From positions 2,294,001-2,358,000 of the forward strand of contig NZ_CP066784.1 in NCBI RefSeq assembly GCF_028751195.1: a DNA stretch of 64,000 bases, written 5' to 3'. The translations under genes were made by a program, and so were the position numbers. Numbering within the stretch: the stretch's first letter is position 1; the number at the start of each line of letters is the position of its first letter. Below the pieces are notes generated by a model. That model was not told where the DNA came from. It worked only from the letters and a program-made list of their open reading frames with translations, and did no database searches. Of this stretch, positions 44,431-55,173 are shown piece after piece. Origin of the DNA: Alicyclobacillus sp. ALC3 (GTDB taxonomy: Bacteria; Bacillota; Bacilli; Alicyclobacillales; Alicyclobacillaceae).

Positions 44431-45264
44431 ATGCTGCATATTGTCGCGTGCATTAAACAAGTGCCGGACAGTCGCGAGATAAGAATTGACCCCAAGACCA
44501 ATACACTCGTTCGCCAGGGCGTACCCGCGATTGTGAACTACTTTGACCTGCACGGCGTGGAAGAGGCCCTGCGCATCAAAGACCAGTTCGGGGCGCGTGT
44601 GACGGTCGTGACCATGGGACCGCCAACTGCCGAAAAAGCGCTCTCCCAATGTATTGCGATGGGCGCCGACGAAGGCGTTCTAGTCAGCGACAGGGCATTC
44701 GCCGGCGCAGACACACTGGCAACTTCCTACGTGGTGGCTCTGACCGTTCAGAAGGTCGAAGACACCTGGGGACCCGTCGACATCATCTTCTGTGGCAAGC
44801 AGACACTGGACGGCGACACAGGGCAGGTCGGGCCAGGCGTGGCTTGTCGCCTGGACATCGAGCAATTGACGTACGTGGAAAAGACGGAACACTTAGATAT
44901 CAACACACGTGAGATCGTCGTTCACCGGCACCTGGAGGACGGCGTGGAACGCGTCAAGGCCAAGCTGCCTGTTCTGATCACGGCGCTTGCCGAACTCAAC
45001 CAACCGCGGCGTGCCAGTTTGCCTGGAGTGCTGCGCGGGATCCGCTACAAGCCCATTGTCTGGACAACCAACGACTTCCCGGACATCGACCGGTCGAAAA
45101 TCGGCCTCAAAGGTTCGCCGACGATTGTCTCCAAGACCTGGGTGCCCGAGCCCAAACAGGTCGACACCGAGTTTCTGGACACTAGCGACAGCAAGGCGGC
45201 TGCGAACCAGTTGGCCGACCGGCTCTACACGTTGGGATCGCTTCAGAATTCGGTCTTGGCGTAA
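44431..45264 (+). CDS. etfB: Electron transfer flavoprotein beta subunit (FixA type)
   Basis: 277 residues. Starts MLHIVACIKQVPDSREIRID at ATG 44431 after AAAGGAGGG; a longer open frame upstream has no site. The segment DGDTGQVGP (127-135) is the DGDTxQVGP signature associated with bifurcating ETFs rather than the plain beta-oxidation type. First gene of etfBA-fixCX. With EtfA it binds FAD and is predicted to split NADH electrons between quinone (through FixCX) and ferredoxin or flavodoxin. Confidence 0.92.
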   Translation: MLHIVACIKQVPDSREIRIDPKTNTLVRQGVPAIVNYFDLHGVEEALRIKDQFGARVTVVTMGPPTAEKALSQCIAMGADEGVLVSDRAFAGADTLATSYVVALTVQKVEDTWGPVDIIFCGKQTLDGDTGQVGPGVACRLDIEQLTYVEKTEHLDINTREIVVHRHLEDGVERVKAKLPVLITALAELNQPRRASLPGVLRGIRYKPIVWTTNDFPDIDRSKIGLKGSPTIVSKTWVPEPKQVDTEFLDTSDSKAAANQLADRLYTLGSLQNSVLA

Positions 45265-45276
45265 GGAGGTAACAGA

Positions 45277-46365
45277 TTGGCTGAAGCAAAGAAGAAGCGC
45301 AAACCGATGATTGGCCTACAACCGGAGGGCGACGTCGACTGGTCACGCTACCGTGGCGTCCTTGTCGTTGTCGAACAGCGAAAGGGCATCGCAAAGCCCG
45401 TTTCGCTGCAACTCCTTGGTGAGGCGAGACGCTTGGCGGCGAAGCTCGATGTCCAGGTTCTCGCCTTGGTCATGGGCTACCAGGTGTCGCAGCTGGCGCA
45501 AGAGGCGGTCTACTACGGAGCCGACAAAGTGTACCTCTGTGACTCACCGGAACTCGACCACTACCGAACGAGGCCCTACAGCCGCGTGTGCTTACACGTG
45601 ATCCGCAAGTACCTACCAGAGATTGTGCTCATGGGTGCGACGAACACAGGCCGCGACTTGGCTGGCGCCATCGCGACCCACCTCCCGACGGGCCTGACCG
45701 CTGACTCCACACAACTCGACGTAGACGAAGACCGCCTGCTCTTGGCTAGCCGTCCCGCGTTTTCGGAGAAGATGCTGGCCACGATTCTGTGCAAACAGTT
45801 TAAGCCGCAGATGGCGACAGCGCGCGCTGGAGTGTTTGAGCAACTACCACGAGACCCGACGAGAACGGGCGAAGTCATTCCTGTACCACCGCAAATGTCC
45901 GCGCATGAAATCTCAACGGAAATAATCGAATTTATAGAGTCATTCGAGCGGGTGAATCTGCAAGACGCAGACGTGATTGTTGCCGGCGGTCGAGGCCTCG
46001 GCAGTCCGGCAGCCTTCAACCTCCTAGAGGAACTCGCACAGGAATTGGGCGGTGTCGTAGGTGCGTCTCGGGCCGTTGTCGATCTCGGTTGGATTGACCA
46101 CGACCATCAGGTTGGCCAAACGGGCGTGACCGTCCGCCCGAAGCTGTACATTGCCGTTGGCATTTCGGGAGCTGTGCAGCATGTCGTTGGGATGCAAAAC
46201 TCCACTTGCATCGTGGCTATCAACAAAGACCCGAATGCGCCAATCTTCAAGATCGCGAACTACGGCCTTGTCGGCGATTTGTTTCAGATTGTACCGGCGC
46301 TCATCGAAACGGTTCGGGCACGAAAAGGTGATGCCATCCCCACGAACATGTCGGTGAACGCCTGA
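45277..46365 (+). CDS. etfA: Electron transfer flavoprotein alpha subunit (FixB type)
   Basis: 362 residues. The C-terminal FAD-binding domain is clear (GGRGLGSPAAFNLLEELAQELGG, VGASRAVVDLGWIDHDHQVGQTGVTVRPKLYIAVGISGAVQH). TTG 45277 after TAAGGAGGT, 12 bp behind etfB. No ferredoxin domain is fused at the N-terminus. Confidence 0.94.
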   Translation: MAEAKKKRKPMIGLQPEGDVDWSRYRGVLVVVEQRKGIAKPVSLQLLGEARRLAAKLDVQVLALVMGYQVSQLAQEAVYYGADKVYLCDSPELDHYRTRPYSRVCLHVIRKYLPEIVLMGATNTGRDLAGAIATHLPTGLTADSTQLDVDEDRLLLASRPAFSEKMLATILCKQFKPQMATARAGVFEQLPRDPTRTGEVIPVPPQMSAHEISTEIIEFIESFERVNLQDADVIVAGGRGLGSPAAFNLLEELAQELGGVVGASRAVVDLGWIDHDHQVGQTGVTVRPKLYIAVGISGAVQHVVGMQNSTCIVAINKDPNAPIFKIANYGLVGDLFQIVPALIETVRARKGDAIPTNMSVNA

Positions 46366-46384
46366 GACCATTGGAGATGAGACT

Positions 46385-47689
46385 ATGGCAGATGAACGCT
46401 TTGACGCCATTGTGGTGGGCGCCGGGCCTGCCGGTACGGCGGCTGCGTACACGATGGCAAAGGGCGGGCTAAAAGTCGCACTGATTGAGCGCGGCGAATT
46501 TCCGGGTGCGAAGAACATCTTCGGCGGCGTACTATACCGCAAACAGTTGGAGGATTTGTTGCCGGAGTTCTGGAAAGAGGCCCCACTCGAACGAACGATT
46601 GTGGAGCAACGGCTGTGGGTACTCGGTGAGGACAGCGCCGTAACCCTTGGCTACCGGGACACTCGGTTTCAAGACCCCCCCAACTGCTGGACCGGCCTGC
46701 GGGTCAAATTCGACCAGTGGTTTGCGAGCAAGGCAGAACAGGCTGGTGCGTTGCCAGTTTATGAAACCGTTGTCACCGAACTGCTGCGCATGGATGAACA
46801 CGTTGTCGGAGTGCGTACCGACCGCGAGGATGGCGACTTGCATGCCAACATCGTGATCATTGCAGACGGGGTCAACTCCTTGCTCGGGAAGTCCTTGCTG
46901 CTGCACCGAGAATGGCAGCCAGACCAAGTGTCGCTCGCAGTCAAAGAAGTCATCTCGCTGCCGAAGCAGACGATTCAGGACCGCTTTAACCTGGATGACA
47001 ATGAAGGGTGCACGATTGAGCTGATCGGTCAGACAGCCGGCATGGCTGGCCTCGGATTCCTGTACACGAACAAAGACACCCTATCGCTCGGCGTCGGTGT
47101 CATGGTCAACGATTTGAGGGAGAAGCGAATCAAACCGTACCAAGTGCTTGACAGCGTGAAGCAACACCCGATGATTGCGCGACTGATTCAAGGTGGAGAG
47201 GTCAAAGAGTACTCCGGTCACCTCATCCCGGAAGGCGGCTTCGACTCCATGCCGCCGCTCGCCGGGGACGGCTGGATGGTCTGCGGTGATGCCGCGCAGA
47301 TGGTGAATGCGGTTCACCGCGAAGGCACAAACCTCGCGGTGACGTCAGGCCGACTGGCCGGCGAGACGGCCATTGCCGCGCACAGGCGAGGGGATTTCAC
47401 CTCTCACACCCTTGATGCATACAACACAGCAATTAAAGCGTCATTCATCCACCGAGACCTCAAGAAGTACCGGGGTGTCCACGGCCTGCTCGGGTCTGGC
47501 GACTCGGAGCAACTGTTCGACAAGTTCCCGAACGCACTCAACGAAGCCATCTATCAGATGCTGCTGGTCGACGGAGTCTCAAAGAAGCAAAAGCAGAAGG
47601 CGGCGATGCGGCTGCTCCGTGAGGCAGCTGGCGGCAACATGGACCTACTTCGGCTTGGCATCAAAGGTTGGAGGGCGATGAACGGATGA
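46385..47689 (+). CDS. fixC: FixC-type FAD oxidoreductase (ETF:quinone branch)
   Basis: 434 residues. N-terminal dinucleotide motif VVGAGPAGTAAAYTMAKGGLKVALIERG, PGAKNIFGGVLYRK, and GDAAQMVNAVHREGTNLAV near the FAD ribityl site. Passes electrons from the ETF toward quinone with FixX. ATG 46385 behind GGAGATGAG; stop overlaps fixX (ATGA). Confidence 0.94.
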   Translation: MADERFDAIVVGAGPAGTAAAYTMAKGGLKVALIERGEFPGAKNIFGGVLYRKQLEDLLPEFWKEAPLERTIVEQRLWVLGEDSAVTLGYRDTRFQDPPNCWTGLRVKFDQWFASKAEQAGALPVYETVVTELLRMDEHVVGVRTDREDGDLHANIVIIADGVNSLLGKSLLLHREWQPDQVSLAVKEVISLPKQTIQDRFNLDDNEGCTIELIGQTAGMAGLGFLYTNKDTLSLGVGVMVNDLREKRIKPYQVLDSVKQHPMIARLIQGGEVKEYSGHLIPEGGFDSMPPLAGDGWMVCGDAAQMVNAVHREGTNLAVTSGRLAGETAIAAHRRGDFTSHTLDAYNTAIKASFIHRDLKKYRGVHGLLGSGDSEQLFDKFPNALNEAIYQMLLVDGVSKKQKQKAAMRLLREAAGGNMDLLRLGIKGWRAMNG

Positions 47690-47970
47690 GCCAGAGTATC
47701 GAAGAACGGCTGTTCACCATTCGCTACAAGGCAGACGACAAGTCACACCTAGTGATTGAAGATCAGCTCGTCTGTGCCACGTGCACCGACAAGCCCTGTA
47801 ATTTCTTCTGTCCATCGGATGTCTACCTCTGGCACGACCAAGAGCGCATGACGTCCGTAGCGTACGAGAGTTGCATCGAATGCGGCACCTGCCGACTCGC
47901 TTGCCCCTACTACAACATCGAGTGGGTGTACCCGAAGGGAGGTTACGGGATCACGTACAAATACGGGTGA
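47686..47970 (+). CDS. fixX: FixX ferredoxin-like iron-sulfur protein
   Basis: 94 residues. CATCTDKPCNFFCP and CIECGTCRLACP give the cysteines for [4Fe-4S] binding. Begins in the ATGA overlap with fixC. The terminal acceptor module of the etfBA-fixCX complex. Confidence 0.94.
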   Translation: MSQSIEERLFTIRYKADDKSHLVIEDQLVCATCTDKPCNFFCPSDVYLWHDQERMTSVAYESCIECGTCRLACPYYNIEWVYPKGGYGITYKYG

Positions 47971-48035
47971 GTTGCGCTGCCTGCCGGCTCATCGGGGGGC
48001 GCCGCTCTTTACCCCGACAGGTGGGAGGAAAAAAC

Positions 48036-48428
48036 GTGGGAACGCGAGAGGAAATGTTCAGTCGCTTCCGCCGCACGCTCGAATGGCAGAAAATTGAGTT
48101 TCCAACCCTGGGCCACCTGGTTCACGAGGTAAGGGAATCAGGCATTGAGACGGTTCGCGTCGACACCTTTTCCGAGTTCCGGGCCAGTGAGCTGTCCTTC
48201 GTCTACTACGTGACGACCACGCTGTTTGTCACTGCACTGTGCAGAGAGGAGTGCGCCATCTACGTATACACCGAGCGGCTTAGCACTACGGCCTCAAACG
48301 GAAAAGACTCGGATGTATTGACGGAATCGGAATCGTCGCTGACCCGGCTGGAGGACGTCCATCGGGAACTGCGCGAAGCAGGCTTCCTTGTTCGTCACGG
48401 GCGTTACGCACAACCGGATGAAACCTGA
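48036..48428 (+). CDS. Hypothetical protein downstream of fixX
   Basis: Not recognised. 130 residues, GTG 48036 with GGGAGG 7 nt upstream. Alpha/beta, no membrane segment; EVRESGIETVRVDTFSEFRASELSFVYYVTTTLFVTAL is the core, with two Cys (ALCREECAIYVY). 65 bp behind fixX, so possibly last gene of the operon. Confidence 0.6.
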   Translation: MGTREEMFSRFRRTLEWQKIEFPTLGHLVHEVRESGIETVRVDTFSEFRASELSFVYYVTTTLFVTALCREECAIYVYTERLSTTASNGKDSDVLTESESSLTRLEDVHRELREAGFLVRHGRYAQPDET

Positions 48429-48471
48429 ATGACCAGGCCTTGGGCACCCATTGCCAGAGGCCGTCGCCTGG

Positions 48472-48996
48472 TCACTGTCTTTCGACGGCGCCACTCTGCG
48501 TCGACCGTCCCGTGAAAGTCGTCCCACCGCTGCCCGCGCCCCGGCGCTTTTTCAACGTCGCCTGCAGTTCGCCGACCGGCGGGAGTTTGAGGTCGGCGAG
48601 CGCGATGCGCAGAAAGCCGTTGTAGGTTTTCAACTGCCTTATCGACACGTTGATGCCAAGCGGGCTGAGCAGAGACGCCACGTTCACCTTGAGCGCCTGC
48701 TGCAGCACCTCAATGCCAGCCGGGGCGTCTTTCACGGCTTCGCGCAACGACCGCTCCACAATCCCCGCAGGGATGGGCACCAACTTGTGCGCAGTGATGT
48801 CAATCGAAACTTCGCCGTCGTCGCTGCAGGACGGTTGGGCAACGAAGTCGATATTCCAAACTAGAAAGCGAATCTGCCCCTTCACTCCGCCTTCCGTAAT
48901 CGTGTCAAACGTAATTTTGTCATCGTCGGTAAAGTCGTGCACAAGGTCCGCCAAGTCCGAAGCTGTTAAGTCCATCGTCAAATGAGATAAGCGCAC
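48472..48996 (-). CDS. Hypothetical protein, 174 residues
   Basis: Not recognised. GTG 48996 with GGAGG 6 nt upstream. No signal peptide; DFTDDDKITFDTITEGGVKGQIRFLVWNIDF and HKLVPIPAGIVERSLREAVKDAPAGIEVL suggest an alternating beta domain then helices, resembling lipid-binding BPI/TULIP-like small proteins only superficially. A disordered GS/T-rich tail ends the protein. Confidence 0.65.
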   Translation of the reverse strand: MRLSHLTMDLTASDLADLVHDFTDDDKITFDTITEGGVKGQIRFLVWNIDFVAQPSCSDDGEVSIDITAHKLVPIPAGIVERSLREAVKDAPAGIEVLQQALKVNVASLLSPLGINVSIRQLKTYNGFLRIALADLKLPPVGELQATLKKRRGAGSGGTTFTGRSTQSGAVERQ

Positions 48997-49101
48997 GGGG
49001 AGCCTCCTTTGGACGTTCTACCGCCGCTACCGGCCCGACAGGGTGTGACCCGCTATCGCGACGAACTACCCACTCTCCTCAAGCAAGTGCAGACCATGCG
49101 C

Positions 49102-50457
49102 CTAGCCCCTCTGCGCTTCCCGCGAGGCCTTCGACGCGATGCTGACGGCGTCCGCGGCGCGCTTGCCGTATCCTGCGGCGCCCTCCGAGGTGAGGACATC
49201 TGTGCCCATGTACGGCACTAGCGCTTGTGGCAGACGCACGCTGCCGTCTTTCTGCTGACCATTCTCGAGGATCGCGGCGATTGTCCGTCCGACTGCGAGG
49301 CCGGAGCCATTCAGTGTATGCACGAACTCCGGCTTTGCGCCTTCTTCGCGGCGGAACCGCAGCCCTGCGCGGCGTGCCTGATAGTCCTCGAAGTTCGAGC
49401 ACGAGCTGATCTCGCGGTACGTGTGCTGCGCGGGCAGCCAGACCTCGAGGTCGTACTTCTTCGTCTCTTTCGCACCGAGGTCAGCTGTGCAGATCTCGAT
49501 AATCCGGTACGGCAGCTCGAGCGCGTCAAGGATGGTCCCGCAGTCGCGCACCAGGTTTTCGAGCTCCTCGTAGGAGTCTTCCGGCTTCACCAGTTTGACG
49601 AGCTCAACCTTTTGGAACTGGTGCAGACGGATGAGACCGCGAGTGTCCTTCCCCGCTGACCCTGCCTCAGAACGGAAGCACGAGCTGTACCCGGCAAACT
49701 TCACGGGTAGTTGCGAAGCGTCGAGAATCTCGTCTCGGTAGTAGTTGGTGAGCGGAATTTCCGCCGTCGGGATGAGGTAGTACGGCAGCCCTTCAAGCTT
49801 GAACATGTCTTCGCCGAACTTCGGCAGGTTACCGGTGCCGATGAGGCTTTCCTCATTCGCGATGAACTGCGGGAACATCTCGACGTAGCCATTCTGCTCA
49901 ACCTGGTAGTCGAGCATGAAGCTCGCCAAAGCCCGCTCGAGTTTCGCGCCGAGCCCTTTATATAAGACGAAACGTGACCCAGTAATTTTGACCGCCCGCT
50001 CAAAATCTGCGATCCCGAGGTCCTGCGCAAGGTCAAAGTGCGCCTTCGGCTCAAAGTCGAACTCCGGCACCTGGCCGTAGAAACGCAGCGGGACGTTGTC
50101 GTCCTCCGACTCGCCGTCCGGAACCGAACTGTGGGGGATATTCGGGATCGTCAAAAGCAGGTCGCTTACACGCGCCTCATGCGCACGTACATCCTCGTCG
50201 AGCGTCTTGATTTGGTCGGAGACGGCCTTCATCTCGGCGATCGCGCCGCTCGCGTCTCCGCCCGCTTTCTTCGTCCGAGCAATCGCTTCAGACGCCTTGT
50301 TGCGCTGACTCTTTAGGCGCTCTACTTCGGTCAGCCCGGCGCGCCACGCCTCGTCAGCGGCGAGTAGCTCGTCGATCAGCGCTTGGTTGGCGTGCTTGCG
50401 GGCGAGACCCACTCGAAACTGTTCAGGGTCGTTACGAATCGCGCGAATGTCCAGCAT
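49102..50457 (-). CDS. serS: Seryl-tRNA synthetase
   Basis: 451 residues. N-terminal coiled-coil arm ([21 protein letters not shown] to about residue 110), class II motifs 2 ([29 protein letters not shown]) and 3 ([16 protein letters not shown]). ATG 50457 matches the family N-terminus; GTG 50469, with GGAAAGG upstream, is an alternative. A C-terminal extension of about 30 residues ([25 protein letters not shown] region) exceeds the usual 425. Confidence 0.97.
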   Translation of the reverse strand: MLDIRAIRNDPEQFRVGLARKHANQALIDELLAADEAWRAGLTEVERLKSQRNKASEAIARTKKAGGDASGAIAEMKAVSDQIKTLDEDVRAHEARVSDLLLTIPNIPHSSVPDGESEDDNVPLRFYGQVPEFDFEPKAHFDLAQDLGIADFERAVKITGSRFVLYKGLGAKLERALASFMLDYQVEQNGYVEMFPQFIANEESLIGTGNLPKFGEDMFKLEGLPYYLIPTAEIPLTNYYRDEILDASQLPVKFAGYSSCFRSEAGSAGKDTRGLIRLHQFQKVELVKLVKPEDSYEELENLVRDCGTILDALELPYRIIEICTADLGAKETKKYDLEVWLPAQHTYREISSCSNFEDYQARRAGLRFRREEGAKPEFVHTLNGSGLAVGRTIAAILENGQQKDGSVRLPQALVPYMGTDVLTSEGAAGYGKRAADAVSIASKASREAQRG

Positions 50458-50618
50458 TGACCTCGACACAACCTTTCCTCGAACGTTCTCAGATTAACCG
50501 CCCTGAGGCGGCTCGCAGCTGGCCCGCCGACAACCTTCACCCTGTACCACGCAACGGTCTATGAGGACGGGGCCACGCTGCTCAGTACCCGCCGTCCGGT
50601 GGACGCCGAGCGCTGGAA

Positions 50619-51209
50619 TTACGCGCTCGGCTGCTTTGTCCACGCTTCGACTTTCTGCAGGAAATACCGATGGATGCGGTCATCACCCGTAAGCTCGGGG
50701 TGAAACGAAAATCCGAGCAGGTGGTCCTGTTCCACGCCGACGATGCGGCCTTCGTAGTACGCAAGCACTGTGACAGCGTCTCCGACTGCCTTCACGTGCG
50801 GCGCGCGAATGAACACGGCTGGGAACGGTTCGGCGCCAAGTGCGGGGATGTCGAGATCGGTCTCAAAGCTCTCGCGTTGCCGTCCAAACGAATTGCGGTC
50901 GACGACGGTGTCGAGAAGGGCGAGGTGCGGCTCATCTCCATTTGCGATCTCTTTGGCAAGCACAATCAGTCCCGCACATGTCCCCATGATTGGCATGCCG
51001 CTTTTGGCGAGCTCGCGGATCGGAGGAATCAGGTTGTACTCCCGCATCAGTCTACCGATCGAAGTGCTCTCGCCGCCCGGTACGATGAGACCTTCAACAC
51101 CTTCAAGGTGCTCCTGCTTTTTCACATATAGGGTGTCTACACCCAGCTTCTGCAGCATGTGCTCGTGCTCGCGAAACGCGCCTTGCACGGCGAGGATTCC
51201 AATCTTCAT
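50619..51209 (-). CDS. pdxT: Pyridoxal 5'-phosphate synthase glutaminase subunit
   Basis: 196 residues. Class I glutaminase: oxyanion/nucleophile region GTCAGLIVLAK with catalytic Cys, GGESTSIGRLM, and His in FSFHPELTGDDRIHRY with the Glu following. It supplies ammonia to PdxS. ATG 51209 after GGAG; a GTG just upstream is an alternative. Confidence 0.97.
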   Translation of the reverse strand: MKIGILAVQGAFREHEHMLQKLGVDTLYVKKQEHLEGVEGLIVPGGESTSIGRLMREYNLIPPIRELAKSGMPIMGTCAGLIVLAKEIANGDEPHLALLDTVVDRNSFGRQRESFETDLDIPALGAEPFPAVFIRAPHVKAVGDAVTVLAYYEGRIVGVEQDHLLGFSFHPELTGDDRIHRYFLQKVEAWTKQPSA

Positions 51210-51302
51210 CACGATGACTCCGTTTCTGTAATCGGGTTTCTGTAATCGGGTTTCTGAGCCCTTTGCGCTGCCTTGCAGAGCAGGTTACAAACGCTCATTT
51301 GA

Positions 51303-51328
51303 ACAAACGGCCGCCGAAAGGGCGGCCG
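51303..51328 (-). terminator. Intercistronic hairpin between pdxS and pdxT
   Basis: On the minus strand CGGCCGCC and GGCGGCCG enclose a 5-nt loop, followed by TTTGTTC. It could terminate part of the pdxS transcripts and set the S:T ratio. A direct repeat CTGTAATCGGGTTT occurs twice just before pdxT (51226-51256). Confidence 0.6.
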
Positions 51329-51367
51329 CAGTTGATTCACAATCTGATGCGAGATCAGAGTAACGGA

Positions 51368-52252
51368 TTACCAGCCGCGCGTGGCCATCCGATCTTCGTC
51401 CTTCAACGTATTCAGGTCGATGCCCTTCATCGGTGTTCCAAGCCCCTTAGACAGTTCACGCAACAACTCGTAGTCTTGGTAATGCGTCGTCGCCTGAACA
51501 ATCGCCCGGCCAAACTTCTCCGGGTTTTCGGACTTGAAGACACCGGATCCAACAAAAACGCCGTCGGCGCCGAGTTCCATCATCAGCGCTGCGTCAGCCG
51601 GGGTCGCGATACCGCCTGCCGCGAAGTTCACAACCGGCAACTTGCCCAGTTCGCGCACCTGAAGCAAAAGTTCAAACGGAGCTTGAATGTTCTTGGATTC
51701 AGCAACCAATTCGTCTTCTGACATGTTTTGCACCTTGCGGATTTCGGACATCATCGTCCGCATGTGCTTCACAGCTTCGATGATGTTGCCTGTACCGGGC
51801 TCACCCTTGGTGCGGATCATCGATGCGCCCTCCGCAATCCGGCGTAGAGCCTCGCCGAGGTCGCGCGCACCGCAGACAAACGGAACGGTGAATGGTTTTT
51901 TGTTGATGTGATACTTGTCGTCCGCTGGAGTGAGAACTTCACTTTCGTCGAGGTAGTCAATTCCGAGCGTCTCCAAAATTCTCGCCTCAACGATATGACC
52001 GATGCGGCACTTGGCCATGACGGGGATGGACACCGCGTTCACGACTTCCTCCACGATTGTCGGATCGGCCATGCGGGCTACCCCGCCTGCCGCACGAATA
52101 TCAGAAGGCACGCGCTCAAGCGCCATGACTGCACTTGCACCGGCTGCCTCTGCAATTTTCGCTTGTTCTGCATTGATGACGTCCATAATGACGCCACCCT
52201 TTTGCATTTCCGCCATACCTCTTTTCACAACTTCCGTTCCGACTTTCGCCAT
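51368..52252 (-). CDS. pdxS: Pyridoxal 5'-phosphate synthase lyase subunit
   Basis: 294 residues. The N-terminus [30 protein letters not shown], catalytic Lys region [15 protein letters not shown] and [18 protein letters not shown] are invariant in PdxS. Makes PLP from ribose-5-P, glyceraldehyde-3-P and ammonia. ATG 52252 after GAGGGGAG. Confidence 0.98.
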   Translation of the reverse strand: MAKVGTEVVKRGMAEMQKGGVIMDVINAEQAKIAEAAGASAVMALERVPSDIRAAGGVARMADPTIVEEVVNAVSIPVMAKCRIGHIVEARILETLGIDYLDESEVLTPADDKYHINKKPFTVPFVCGARDLGEALRRIAEGASMIRTKGEPGTGNIIEAVKHMRTMMSEIRKVQNMSEDELVAESKNIQAPFELLLQVRELGKLPVVNFAAGGIATPADAALMMELGADGVFVGSGVFKSENPEKFGRAIVQATTHYQDYELLRELSKGLGTPMKGIDLNTLKDEDRMATRGW

Positions 52253-52634
52253 GATGGTTTCTCCCCTCTAAGTTTGAACATGTTTCGCCAGCGTGGTACG
52301 ACGTTTGTACCAGCATGAGCGGGATTTGAAATTCCCTACGACAAGTGGGACTCAGGCTTCATGTGAACAGTCACCTCTGTACACTACCCTCTATTATCGC
52401 ACGACTTGGTCCTGTTTGAAAACCGCCCACTGAAAGATGTGACTACTCAAACTTGGCCGTTTAATCCGCGCTAGGCGGAGTCACAAGGAGCGTCGACCTA
52501 GCTTGTTTCCAACCATGTGCTTGGCGTATCTTCCAATCAGATGTAAAGTACCCCCAATAACACGAATTTTCCATCGAACTTTATGGCAGCAAAGACACCA
52601 TGGCGATGACAAGAACTTTTGGAGGTGGAACACA
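52253..52634. other. Intergenic region with divergent control signals
   Basis: 382 bp. A dyad TGGTAC-N7-GTACCA (52294-52312) lies 42 bp upstream of pdxS and may be an operator. A small TCCGC/GCGGA hairpin is near 52470. No gene is supported. Confidence 0.45.
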
Positions 52635-53339
52635 GTGTCCAAATCTGTTTCACTCGCTAAAATCGGGGTTGTCGCTGCATGCTGCATCTGCATCGGGGTC
52701 GTGTCACCTGCAGCCTTCGCGAACACAACACAGTCTGCGAATTCAAACACTCATACGGACTCTTCGGTGTCAAGCAACGGTGCCGTCAATACGTCAAAAG
52801 CCCAAACCACCTTTGTACCCATCACTCAGCGGGCGAACGCACCGAGTTCTGGCTCTGATCTGGCCATTCGTGCAGGTACCCCCTGGTACCTGCCGCATAA
52901 AAGACGTTCAGGAAGACCCGGCCCCATACCGATGGGTGCTGGCGCCGTTGCTTTCGCAAGCCAAAGCAATGCGAACGTGCAGACAGAGGGACAGAAAATA
53001 AAAAGTCAGACAACCACGAGTTCTAGAGCTGGCGAGTCACAAACTGGGCGCACAGGTACGACTACAACCGCCACGACTACAGCCGCCACGACTACAGCCG
53101 CCACGACAACTCGGCAGTCGTCGACAAGCATGAGTCAAGCGCCTCAAGCCGGTCCTGCAAATTCAGTCAAAACGAACTCGGGAGCGGCGTCGGTCAGCCT
53201 CGCTCCAGCGCTGTCCCCAGTTCCAGGACTGCAGCAACGCGCTGGCACGTCAGGTTGGTTGTACGCATTGGGAATCCTCGTAGTTGCCGCAGGTGCAACA
53301 GGCGTGTTCAAGTTTAAGCGGTTGTTTGGACGCATGTAG
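52635..53339 (+). CDS. Secreted, membrane-anchored Thr/Ala-rich surface protein
   Basis: 234 residues. Signal peptide (VSLAKIGVVAACCICIGVVSPAAFA), a Ser/Thr/Asn-rich ectodomain with RTGTTTTATTTAATTTAATTTRQ as a short repeat (GACTACAGCCGCC-type DNA repeat), and a C-terminal helix (WLYALGILVVAAGATGVF) with basic tail KFKRLFGRM, but no LPxTG. GTG 52635 with GGAGGTGG 7 nt upstream. Opposite strand to its neighbours, it occupies the place where dacA lies in Bacillus. Confidence 0.7.
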   Translation: MSKSVSLAKIGVVAACCICIGVVSPAAFANTTQSANSNTHTDSSVSSNGAVNTSKAQTTFVPITQRANAPSSGSDLAIRAGTPWYLPHKRRSGRPGPIPMGAGAVAFASQSNANVQTEGQKIKSQTTTSSRAGESQTGRTGTTTTATTTAATTTAATTTRQSSTSMSQAPQAGPANSVKTNSGAASVSLAPALSPVPGLQQRAGTSGWLYALGILVVAAGATGVFKFKRLFGRM

Positions 53340-53407
53340 TGTCACAGTGAATGAAACAAAAAGGCGTTTCGGACTAGAAATCGGTAAACTACGAGGCTTC
53401 GGCTTTC

Positions 53408-53457
53408 ACCCCCCTCAGCGAACTGGCCACTTTCGCGCCGGTAGAGCTGAGGGGGGT
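53408..53457. terminator. Long hairpin at guaB 3' end
   Basis: ACCCCCCTCAGC and GCTGAGGGGGGT are perfect 12-bp arms around 26 nt, starting 7 bp after the guaB stop and between convergent genes. No T-run, so termination is plausible but unproven. Confidence 0.55.
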
Positions 53458-53464
53458 AAGTCTG

Positions 53465-55103
<1,639 letters not shown>

Positions 55104-55173
55104 GGCGGGTCTGCGGCGCCATCCCTTCAATCTAGGCGTACACCGGGAGGTTTTTGCCGCGGCTTCGAGTGGC

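Noticed and set aside
50470-50618. T-box leader of serS
   Set aside because: A GTGGTAC fragment is present, but the gap is too short and lacks a recognisable stem I and terminator/antiterminator pair.
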